A stretch of DNA of 59,405 nucleotides from Mesotaenium endlicherianum (Eukaryota > Streptophyta > Zygnematophyceae > Zygnematales > Mesotaeniaceae). Shown one piece after another: positions 44,222-57,464 of the stretch (the first letter of the stretch is position 1; each line of letters starts with the position of its first letter). The notes under the pieces are model-generated. The model was not told the DNA's origin and ran no database searches. It saw only the letters and a list, made by a program, of their open reading frames with translations. The translations under genes were made by a program, and so were the position numbers. The stretch covers positions 301,269-360,673 of the forward strand of contig WELA01003352.1 in assembly GCA_009602735.1 (NCBI GenBank), given 5' to 3'.

Positions 44222-45781
44222 ATGGAGGATCTAGGGGACGACATTCTGGGGGTCATCTTGCAGCTGGCGGCTCCCTGCAGGTCAGAGGTGGCTGACAAGG
44301 ACATCATCAGCGCTTATATTGACCTGGATAAGGACCCTAAGTGCATTCACATGGGTCGCGTTCGCATTCACAGGAGCGTGTGCCAACAATGGAGCCGGCT
44401 CCTCTGCAGCAGCTTCCAGTGCGTCCTCATGGAGCGCCACCTCAAAGATGCGGGTTCCGCCCTCGCCACGCTGCGCACTTACAAGAGCATGACACATGTA
44501 CGCCTCGGGGGTCCTGAGTGCCGGCTGGAGAGGACAGCTGGCGGTGGCGAGCTCCTGAGGGGGCTGGCTGAGGGGTTTCCCCTCCTCACCTCCCTTGACG
44601 TGGAAATTTCACCTGGGTGGGAGCTTCTGCCAGACCTCGCGCACTTACTCTTTCACAGGACCAGCTTGAGGGAGTTACGGCTCAGGTTCGCCGACCAGCC
44701 ATGGGAAGTAGCTGACCATCAATGGGTAATGGACAAAGACCCTCCATATTTTGCCACCTGGCGGGACTACCACGCCTTGCTGGCAGGCCTGGATTTCGGG
44801 GGTCTAGTGCATTTGAGGAACCTCTCACTGGACTTCAGGGGGCTCTACTTCCCGACAGAGGCAGAAAGTAAACGCGATGGGCCTCCCCCCAGCTTGCCCG
44901 TGAGTACCACGCTTGCGCAGCTCCCTGGGCTGTCGAGCCTCCACGTGACTGTTCCCAATGCAGGCCAGGTGGCGCGGCTGCCGCCTTGGCTGGGGGATCT
45001 GCGCTCCTTTTCAAGCTTAAGCATCAGCTGCGGCCGCTGGGACCACCCCTCCCCACAGCTCCTGCCCTCCCTGGCAAACATGTGCTCGCTGCAAGAGCTT
45101 CGGCTCTGCCTGGAATCGCCAATTGGCAGCCCCGAACTCCGCCTCATCGCACGCTTGCAGTCCCTGACTTCACTAAGTCTGGCGTACGCTCGCACCGGCC
45201 GGGTGGACGATGACCTGGCGCAGGAGGCGATCTTCAATCCGCGCCTGAGGAGGCTGCTGGTGCATTGCGACGAGCTCCCGGCAGTGCTGAGGGCGCGCAT
45301 GCCGCTGCTAGAGGAGCTTGCGCTTGCCGTGAGCGGGCAGGGCGCGCAATTCCAGCACGACCTCTTTGCGTTCACACCCGCACTGCGCTCGCTTGACCTG
45401 CGCCTGAGCGACACCCCTGCCTGGCCGGATCTCGGCGTGGCCCTTCTCACAGGGCTCACGTCTCTGAGCCTGATGTGCTCGTCGAGCGGCAGAAGGAGTG
45501 CCTCCGATGTAAGCCGTCTGAGCAGCACCCTCCAGGAGCTCAAAATCGGCAACTGCAGGCTGCTGGAGCGCACGCCTGGGGTTTTTGGTCTCGGTTCTGC
45601 GACAGTCGTCACCTTGCTCTGCTCCTGCCGGTCCCTGAACTTCCGGTTTGATAGCTTTGCAGAATACACCAGACGGAATTGCTGTAAGTGGCTGTTGGGT
45701 GGCCGCGCTAGGCAGCTGTTCATGACACGCGGCGTGCGAGATAGATATGCTAATTGCACTCTGCTCGAGGCTGCTTGCTAA
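44222..45781 (+). CDS. F-box/LRR protein, family member 5 (intact)
   Basis: Single exon of 519 codons. The start ATG lies immediately before the F-box (MEDLGDDILGVILQLAA, then IHRSVCQQWSRLL); the basic leader of members 1 and 4 is absent because of an upstream in-frame stop. The F-box carries an unusually long acidic insert (DIISAYIDLDKDP) between its halves. LRR blocks: ALATLRTYKSMTHVRL, FPLLTSLDVEISPGWELLP, HLRNLSLDFRGLYFP, LPGLSSLHVTVP, MCSLQELRLCLE, LTSLSLAYA, NPRLRRLLVHCDELP, FAFTPALRSLDLRL. The C-terminal module is complete: LKIGNCRLLERTPGVFGLG, VTLLCSC, FAEYTRRNCCKWLL and ARQLF. Likely role, from its domains only: SCF substrate receptor. Codon usage is GC-rich at third positions like members 1 and 4, in contrast to the AT-richer surroundings. 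Confidence 0.86.
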   Translation: MEDLGDDILGVILQLAAPCRSEVADKDIISAYIDLDKDPKCIHMGRVRIHRSVCQQWSRLLCSSFQCVLMERHLKDAGSALATLRTYKSMTHVRLGGPECRLERTAGGGELLRGLAEGFPLLTSLDVEISPGWELLPDLAHLLFHRTSLRELRLRFADQPWEVADHQWVMDKDPPYFATWRDYHALLAGLDFGGLVHLRNLSLDFRGLYFPTEAESKRDGPPPSLPVSTTLAQLPGLSSLHVTVPNAGQVARLPPWLGDLRSFSSLSISCGRWDHPSPQLLPSLANMCSLQELRLCLESPIGSPELRLIARLQSLTSLSLAYARTGRVDDDLAQEAIFNPRLRRLLVHCDELPAVLRARMPLLEELALAVSGQGAQFQHDLFAFTPALRSLDLRLSDTPAWPDLGVALLTGLTSLSLMCSSSGRRSASDVSRLSSTLQELKIGNCRLLERTPGVFGLGSATVVTLLCSCRSLNFRFDSFAEYTRRNCCKWLLGGRARQLFMTRGVRDRYANCTLLEAAC

Positions 45782-46632
45782 GCTGCTTATACCACACGCC
45801 ACAAACTTTGTGTCTTGAAGACCCTGGTAAGGGAAGGTGTCTTGAATTTGTCCCTAGTTCTTAGAAGTGAAGTTGAAGATTACAAGGAGCTAATCATGTA
45901 CATCAGTAGTGTGCACCTTGGCGACCTCAGTGAGGCGCTTGATGAAATGCACGCATGTAATTGCTGCGCATGCAGTTTCAATCATTACAGTAAAAGTGCA
46001 GAGCTGTTCCTGTGTCAATCGATGTGTGAGTGGGTACTGTGAGTTGGCAGTTGCTGCTTCACAGGAGCTAGTGCTTGTTATGTCATGAAACACATCAGTT
46101 CTTCTGTAGAATGTAGCTAGACATGCACGTGAACGACAGAGTAAGCACCGGTGATATTGCGCATTCTAGCGCAATGCACTAACAAAAATTGGTTCTCTGA
46201 GAGGTTGTTCTCAGCCTCTGCATGGGGTGAGAAGCTTATGATCATGGCGCAACTCATGTCTCGTGCAAGTTTCATTAATTAATAGAATGTGAGATTGATA
46301 ATATAATAGCTATTATCAGAATATGCCTACAACTTGGGCCTCACTAGAAGTTTGTTGATTGGTACAACCTGCAAATAAAAACATGTACTAGGTACATGAG
46401 ACTCCATACTTACATTGCTTCTCATTATCATAGCCACCTTTTCCAAGCAATAAATATATTTCACCATCTGCAACTTTGATACGTCGATGCAGCAAACGCA
46501 TGAAGTGTGTGAACTGCATGCATACACTCCATCCCAGGATTGAACACCAATGAGATTTTTTGCGCATTATTTGAACATATTTAACTTTCTTCCCACTAAA
46601 GCATATGCTAGCATGCAGGCAAGATGCGCTAC
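45782..46632. other. Spacer between F-box/LRR member 5 and the TPI gene
   Basis: No gene seen. The right end should hold the 3' UTR of the minus-strand TPI gene. Confidence 0.4.
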
Positions 46633-50141
<3,509 letters not shown>

Positions 50142-50916
50142 TTTGTCACCGGCTGGTGTTGAAGATGATTTGCTGATTAAGCTTTCAGAGTGGTTTCAGA
50201 TATGGCGCGTTGAGTATAAATCAGCTGATCAGTATACACCTTTAGTGTCGTAATTGGATACGCATGGAAATGCTTTTGCTGCCAATCAAGTCCTTCGCAA
50301 GCGAATCACAGATAAATTCCAGAAGATCGAAGTCAAAACTATCCACCCGAGTGAAGTTCGAGAAGACCAGCTTGCGACTTGTCAAAACTGGGCTGCTGCG
50401 CTTCTGACAGGTCTATCTTACCAGGATATCCTCATTTAACCATGCCTGTCTAGCTCAGGCTGAGCTCAGGTCTCGCGTGCAATATAATTCACATCCGTAT
50501 ATACAGACAAGGCAATAAAAAATTGTACTTTGAAGTATCAGTATTCACGTAAACGTAGCTCCTGGCAGATTCACAAAGTTGCCGAATGCGCGTGCGAGTG
50601 AAACGTTAAAGCAGGTCGACAACGCCAGTGCACCGACATGCGCTCAAGCGCGTGAGCACAAATCTCCTGGCGACTGAACAACTGCAGTTCAGAAGGCTGC
50701 GCCTGAGTCAACAATGAGTGTAAAAAGCAAGGAGGAGAAGTTGGAATACAATAGAAGAATAGCTACGGTGGATTTAACTCCTTGCACAGTTAAAAGGTTG
50801 TGGCGATGTCATGAAATATTGCGCAACAACCTAAGTCAAGCTTCAAGTGTGCAAAGCCAACTTTTGAGTGTGTGAAATCAACCCTAAGTTGACCAAAACC
50901 CTCACATTGAACTCCA
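50142..50916. other. Upstream region of TPI, no gene seen
   Basis: This should contain the TPI promoter, but no box is clear. Small + strand frames overlapping TPI exon 1 (50050-50440) are shadows. A sequence with AATAAA at 50513 lies just beyond the retroelement fragment. Confidence 0.4.
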
Positions 50917-51950
50917 GTTTGCACACGGTCTATTTATTCTTTTGCGTAAGTTTACATCATTTCCCTTGATGACTGAGACAGCTACAAGGTCACACCTTCT
51001 GGATAAAGCGTCTGCAGGGTTGATCTTCCCAGGTAAGTACTCAACCTTGTGGTCGAACTGTTGCAGAAACTTCATCCACCTTGCCTGTCTTGGTGTCAAC
51101 ATTGGCTGCGTCATAAATTTCTCCAAGCTCCTGTGGTCGGTCTTGATGAACACCTTCCGGCCGTCCACATAACATTGCCAAATCCTCAAAGCCCGGATGA
51201 TAGCCAACATCTCCCGCTCGTGTGCTCCATCTGCTCAGCAGGACTCAACTTCTTGCTCTCATATGCCACAGGCTGCAATCCTTTGCCCTAGTTCTAGAGA
51301 AGAATGGCTCCCACTGCAAAGTTTGAAGCGTCCGTGATGATGGTGAAAGGAAGCTCTGGACTTGCAATTGCCAACACAGGTGCCTGTGTTAACAGCTCCT
51401 TAATCTTCTCAAAAGCTTGTTGCTCCTTGTCACCCTATAGGCACTTCTCCTGCTTCTTTAACATGTCCGCGAGCGGTGCACACACCTTGGCAAATCCTTC
51501 AATGAAACGTTGACAATAATTCGCCATGCCGAGGAAAAACTTGAGTTGATGAATATCAGCAAGTACCGGCCAATCTCTTACTGCTTGCACCTTCTTCTGC
51601 TCCACCTTGACTCCTTCAGCTCCCACTATATGTCCAAGAAACTCGACTTCCTTGAGACAGAAGTCGCACTCGCTCATCTTCCCATACAGCTTCTGATCTC
51701 TCAAGACCTCCAACAACTTCCTCAGATGCTCCACATGCTCTTCCAAGGTCTTCGAATAGATCAGGATGTCGTCCAAAAATACCACCACAAACTGGTCCAA
51801 ATAGGTTCTGAAGATACTATTCATGAGTGCCATGAATGTAGCACGTGCATTAGTCAGCCCAAAAAGCATGACTGTAAACTCGAATAAGCCATAGCGAGTC
51901 GTGAAAGCAGTCTTTTGAACATCTCCTTCCGCAATTCGTATAACGATCCG
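50902..51950 (-). mobile_element. Ty3/gypsy retrotransposon pol fragment, decayed
   Basis: The minus strand encodes part of a Ty3/gypsy-type reverse transcriptase, read from about 51945: FTTRYGLFEF, MLFGLTNARATF, the catalytic VVFLDDILIYS, VEFLGHIVG and FLGMANYCQRF, ending near 51435. After an interval with a frame change and stop codons (51434-51211), an RNase H portion follows: KTDHRSLEKF, ARWMKFLQQF and VEYLPGKINPADALSR (51210-50902). Gag, protease, the start of reverse transcriptase, integrase and LTRs are not seen. The stops and frame change show it is inactive. It lies about 0.8 kb upstream of TPI. Confidence 0.9.
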
Positions 51951-51957
51951 AGCTATT

Positions 51958-51992
51958 TTAGGCGCATTTGGGACGTTTTCCCAATGACCTAA
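51958..51992. repeat. Inverted repeat (potential hairpin)
   Basis: TTAGG-cg-CATT-t-GGGA and TCCC-AATG-a-CCTAA form a stem with two small internal mismatches around a central CGTTT loop. It lies directly at the break of the retroelement pol fragment. Confidence 0.7.
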
Positions 51993-52331
51993 AGTACGTT
52001 ATACTATTTATCATATTATTTGATAAATGATTGCATCATATTTAATTATTCGCCACACGCGTGTGTCGATTAATTCCTGGTCGATTGGCGAAACGACCGA
52101 GATACTATTGCAAAAAGCGTCGTAACGTAACTCAACTACTTCGCAAAAGTACAACATAATTATTCATAAAGTTACTTTGATTAATTATGAGATGATAACT
52201 CTAATAAATCACTGATTGATGAAGCAAATTTGATTGCCATTATTTCGGACAATGCACAGTCACAGATTTCGCATTTACAACTAGTCGTTAATGCGAAGAA
52301 ACAGTCGTAAAAGTCAAACAACACATAATAT

Positions 52332-52410
52332 GCAAAGCAACTTTGCATCCGAGCGGATTCCAACCCGCGACCTGTCGCTTGAAACGTTCACACCTAATCG
52401 ATTGGCGAAG
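52332..52410 (-). repeat. tRNA-like (Pol III box A/B) remnant
   Basis: On the minus strand, GCCAATCGATTAGG resembles a tRNA D-arm/box A, and GCGGGTTGGAATCCGC resembles a T-arm/box B (consensus GGTTCGANTCC, one mismatch) about 25 nt later. No proper anticodon stem forms, so this is not a functional tRNA; a tRNA pseudogene or tRNA-derived SINE head is likelier. A perfect GCAAAG-caa-CTTTGC hairpin (52332-52346) follows it. Confidence 0.4.
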
Positions 52411-52760
52411 TAGTTTTCATAACTACCGGTTCATGACCCCAGCAACTTCACCCTGACGGTGACATGGGGCAAATTTCATCGACAATCTGAAATGGAAATA
52501 TACACGAGTCGGATCGGCCGCCGGGCGTCGACGGCAAATTTGAGCGAACGGAAGCAAAGATTTTACTATTCTATTAATTTCCTCACGTTCGTTTTGGCCA
52601 AATTTTGGAGGATTTGTATCTGACAACAGCCGGTTACACTTTCATGTCCGTCGTTGCTGGTGTACCTTAGTCAAGCTTCACGAGTTGAATCGATCCGACG
52701 GGCGCGAAATGGAGTGCCGTCGGGGACCCTCAGTTCTGGCGTATTCTGACAGCTCGTCGA

Positions 52761-54179
52761 TCATGTCAGCATCACGTCGTCCGCTGGTACTTTATTTGTT
52801 ATTGCCTCACATGTTCTATCCGCGTGCACGTGAGCACAACCCCATCCGGCCTGGCCCGTTGTGTCCACATCCAGGTTTGCTCGCAATGTTTTGTCCTTGT
52901 CTCCAGCGAATGGTACACATTTGACATGCTTTGAATTTGTTTCTACCGTGCACAGACTGCGGAAATAGTTTGCCGATAGCTGGTCACATGTTGGTTTCAA
53001 ACCTCTCTGTGCAATATCGTCGACCTTTGCACCGTTTTCGATCAAGGTCTTCCAGAGTGTCGTATTAGTGATCAGATGCCAGGCCATCTCTTCCCTTTTT
53101 GCATCGGATAACTTGGATTGGGCTTCGTCGAGTGCGTACTCTGGAAGCTTCAAGAGCGCACTAATCTTGGAGGTGATCAGCACCCTGTTGTTCCTCCACT
53201 TAGTAGTCAACAACTGCAAGCTCGAAACAAACAAGCTGCGGTGAGATGGATGAGATAGTAATAGGCTTAGGTGCATTCACGGAAATGAATTGCTTGGAAG
53301 GATGGGTTCCTCATTAGTTTGAGAGGATGACATTCACGTCCTGGATCTCCTTGTGTAGCTGCGCTCCTACCGAATGCTGCTTGAACCACATAGAAAGGTC
53401 TGGAATGAGACGCTTCTTTCCCGCCGTCCAATCGTCCACTACCTTGGTTGTTCTCTCGTCTCTTAGTACCATCATCCTTTGGATGACCTCCACTGCCTGA
53501 AGATCTATAGCGTTTTTGTCGAGCTCGATGTCCACCCATGCACATGCGCTGGTCCGCTTCGGTTTGAATACTTTCGCACAGCTGTCTGCCTGCACAAATC
53601 GGAAGAAAGTTAGGAATTTGTGACCATCACTGTGGAAACTCAAGTCTGACCCAACATAGCAAAATCGAAACATTGCAGACTTACCATATTATTTTTCTTA
53701 GGCCCAAGAGGTGTCCTGGGAGGCCTCTTCGGGACCCCACTTCCGTGGTTGATATCCTCTGCAATATTAAATATAGCGGTGCACATGTGCATCATTATCT
53801 TGTAATTCCTATCACTTTTTGCATTAATAACAACGAATTCACCCTTCCTCGGCATTTCTTCATCGTCATTAGCAACCTCATGATCTGCCACCATGTTTCT
53901 TAAGACGCCCAGCACGATGTCATTCTTGCTCTTCTCAGGTAGCGGCGATGTCAACTCTGCTGTTCCCTCATCCTCCTCGGGAGAACTGCTAGTGGTAATG
54001 ACCGGTTCCGGCCTTGGCAATGGCCCCACTGCGGTGCAAACAGTGTTGGCCTTCAAGTCTTTGTGAAGAAAGTGAAGACTATCGCCTAAGTTGATAGCCT
54101 GAACCAACATATGCTGATCCTTAACGCTCATCTTGGGGTGAGTCTTTCTCCTCTTCTTCACACTACCTTCCTCTTTCAC
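52761..54179 (-). CDS. Hypothetical protein, three exons
   Basis: Exons on the minus strand are about 54179-53685 (donor ATATG|GTAAGT), 53589-53338 (acceptor GTGCAG, donor GGAC|GTGAAT) and 53213-52761 (acceptor TTGCAG, stop TGA). All junctions fall between codons, giving about 399 residues. The first exon has no ATG near its start (GTG at 54179) and its frame stays open to about 54245, so the true N-terminus is probably in an earlier exon or at MSVKDQHML (54129). Visible features: basic KKRRK patch, an acidic Ser-rich stretch (SSSPEEDE), EFVVINAKSDRNYKIMMHM, a central KVVDDWTAGKKRLIPDL, and LEDW-like helices later (MAWHLITNTTLWKTLIENG). I recognise no family. The composition is normal and the splice signals agree, which supports a real gene, but a retroelement-associated or decaying origin is possible given the pol fragment next to it. 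Confidence 0.5.
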
Positions 54180-54245
54180 AGGCCGCTGGTATTTGTGGCC
54201 GTATACCTCGATTAGTGATCTAACTACCTTTCTCGAGCCCGTTTC

Positions 54246-57200
54246 TTTGCTTCCCGAGTGTAATGAATCAGTTCATTATTTATTTAATTAATTGCATGTA
54301 TAAATATAACACTAAATAAGTATTATGTCAGTATACTCGCATGTGCGAGTTCATCTAAGTGAATGAATGTCGATATAATGCGAGTTTACTTACTTTGTCA
54401 AAAATGTCAGCAGGATGACTTTTGTATCACAGTGTAGTTTGCTGACTTGTTGAGAAGGTCAGCAAGATGACTTTTGTATCATAGTATAGTTTGCTGAGAT
54501 TTGCATATCAGTTATATATAGGATGTAATATCAATAGGTTGACATATAGTAAGCTCTCCTCATATTAGTTAGTATACTTAGCTTCAGTACGCTGAGGATA
54601 GATACATTCATTTAGATTATTATTTGTAGATTGGCACATGTGACCGCAGTATACTGAAAGTCGGAAGGTCGACGGAGATTTGGTGAACCGATGTTCTACC
54701 AGTGTGGTTAACTCCTGGGTGGGCGGAGCCGTTGTCAGTCAACTGAACAATTAGGACTTCAGTCAACCGACCAATTAATATGGTCGTTACACCTAGATCC
54801 GGGGGTCCCAACTTAACAGGTTTCCCACAAAACGGCGCACCTTGCGCCGTGGTCAACCAGGTGGTCACTAGGTACATAGCAGGCTGGGATCTCGTGGTCC
54901 CTCATTCTGGACAGTAGGCTTTACAGTCGGATTTCTACTTGCAAGTCATGTGTGCACTTTTGGGTTCGTTCTAATGACCAGCCTTCACGGAAATTAACAT
55001 GGTTGCTTCGTCTACGCTCCAAATGGGATGAACTATGACTTTTCGGAAAGTTCTTGTCAAGATGCATCCGTTGCCGTTCAGTTTGCTCAACTTGGAGTAG
55101 TATTGGCAGAGTTATGCCCTCTGACATTTCGGGGTCACACAGCGGACAGATTCCATGGTTTTGCACCTAAGTCAGTGGGATGTGTTTTAGCTACAGAAGG
55201 TCATCTGAATGAGAGCGCCTTTGCTATTCAGTCCCCTGATGTTGTACATGTGCTATACATGCTTGCATGCCTGGTAGGCAAGAGGCCATGAGTTTCTGAA
55301 GGAGAAGCTCTAGTCCTCAAGCTCGCCTCTTTCTTGTGCCTTGTATTCGCGTGCAACTATGGCACACTACGATGAGTGAATCAAGGGTTATAGATGAGTA
55401 AACGGAATTCATTATAAGGGCGAAGATCGCTCCCTGACTTCACACGCTTCCACCTATCTCTGATCTTTTATATTTAAATGAAATATATTGATCTTGAATA
55501 AGCAAGATTCATTTCACCGAGGAGGTTGCGTTCTCCTTATACTACTCCCACAATCCATTGTCCTCCACCCGGGTTCATAAGTCGCCCATCATCCCTGTCA
55601 TGCCCTACATTTTGGCCAAAAAAATGGAAGGAGAATTTTGAGATGGCGAACTTCAGAGGCAGTGTTCAACTTTCAAACCTAATTTGTTACGTGTAGGTGC
55701 AGTGACCTGTAGGCGCAAACACGAGTGGCACCTAGGAGGTGATTTAATTGCAAATTTAGTGAAGTAAAACTACAAATGAAATTGGCCAACGACTGGCCGA
55801 GACCCGCCAAAACATTGCATCATTTGGCGGTTATGTCTATGCCAATTACGGTATTATGTTGTCATTCTCTTCCGCGATGTAGGGCGTGTGCCCGACCCGA
55901 TAATCCGGTCAATCGAAGTCTGGAGGTACACGGAGTCCATTTTTGCTCGCGCTTGGTTGGTTGTTGCACTGAGGGCGGACGTGGTTGAACGCCTCTTGTC
56001 ACCTTCGACATCACATACAACGTCCGATCACGTCCAATCGTCAAACCCGACCTCCTGTAACCTGGAAACAGGGTACGTGGCCGACGTGGACCACCGTGGA
56101 CTGTGGCATACCTACAACCTCGTCCCTGTCCTTCGATACCCTCCCGAGAAAAAACGCACATGCAGAGCCATGCGGAGCCTGGCTTCATGCTAGTGGCTCA
56201 TGTGATAATTCGTACACGAGGCGCATCATCTTTTGTGTGATTATTATGATTGTTAAAACAGGATATATGTATACATGTTTAAAACGCCACGAGTATATAT
56301 ATCAAATGAAGGATTTTAATGCGTATATTAGCATCAATATGAAGAATTTCTTTAATGATACATATTTTAACACTAGGCTTGCATTGCATGCTCATGTTCA
56401 TGGAGGTTGCTAGAATCATGCTGGTGAATAAAGTGGCATCCAACAAATTAAAGTACTAGCTGCAGAATGCCACACGAGAATTTCTGCTGGCCAACGCACT
56501 GACCATTGCACTGTCATATAATTGCCATCAATACAATAATGAACAAACTTGCCCGCTTCTAATGCCTTGCTGGGTCGTGCATACACAATCATTTTCTCAC
56601 ATAATATTTTATAGGTATATTGTGTTGGCATGAGGATATACAAGACTGCAAATATGAAGGTGAAAACAAGGAGAGCGCCAAGATATTTTAGAAGCGAAAC
56701 AAGAAGCAGCTCAGTCGCAACTCAGTTGACTCCATTGAGTTGCACACAGGCGCGAAAGATAGATATCACTACAAATAAATATATAGCACCCACTTTAGAT
56801 GTTCATTTTGTGGCCTATGCGCGGTGCATGTGGTGTGTGAGCATGCACTTGACTCCGGGCTTTCCTCATATTGCAAAAGTCCACTTTTCTCACACTCATC
56901 TCTCGACATACCTCTGCCTGACTACAACGCGCTTGTGGTACACTTCGAGACCAAATCTCATGCAGCTCTCCCTCCTCTCGTCTAGGCTACCGCAATGATT
57001 GCAATTCAACAATATGTTCCAAGTGAACCCATCTCTTATCACTGACACAAAAGTGCTGCCGAGTATGGACTTGTAAGTAGAAAAGCAACGCAGTGATCCA
57101 TTTTGCGTAACAAAAGGGAGTCCCTCGCGGCCAGATCTTGACCAGGCCCAAAAGCAGCCCTAATCTTGAGAGCTGACCAGGCAAGACAAACACAGTATCC

Positions 57201-57464
57201 TATGTGGTGTGGGCATGGCAGAGACATATGCCGCAAGTCACGCAAACAACATATCTCACACACAAAAACGCACACGCGTACCGTTGACAACTGAAAAGGA
57301 GGAAGGTATTGATGAGTGAGGGTGTCAGCTGCGTGCTCGAGAGCACGCGCGACCCACAAGCACCAAAAAGTATATTTACAACATGTACAACATTCTGCCC
57401 AAGCAGGGCCAAATCTCTCCCAGCGCTCAATCCCGGGAATGAACCAGCTGCCTTGCCTCTGGAT
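54246..57464. other. AT-rich spacer, no gene seen
   Basis: No recognisable exon on either strand. Short frames at 55028-55291, 55860-56410 and 56630-57000 show no family. One tandem duplication is annotated separately (54407-54498). The last part, up to 57464, should contain the 3' UTR of the MnmG gene. Confidence 0.45.
54407..54498 (+). repeat. Tandem duplication, 40 bp conserved in a 52-bp period
   Basis: TCAGCARGATGACTTTTGTA followed by TCAYAGTRTAGTTTGCTGA occurs at 54407-54446 and 54459-54498, with four differences. Confidence 0.9.

Noticed and set aside
44845..45759. 304-codon antisense frame opposite member 5
   Set aside because: Compositional shadow of the sense gene; Ser/Arg-rich, no domain.
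52341..52410. Functional tRNA gene
   Set aside because: The anticodon stem does not pair, and box B has a mismatch at the invariant C; listed only as a tRNA-like remnant.
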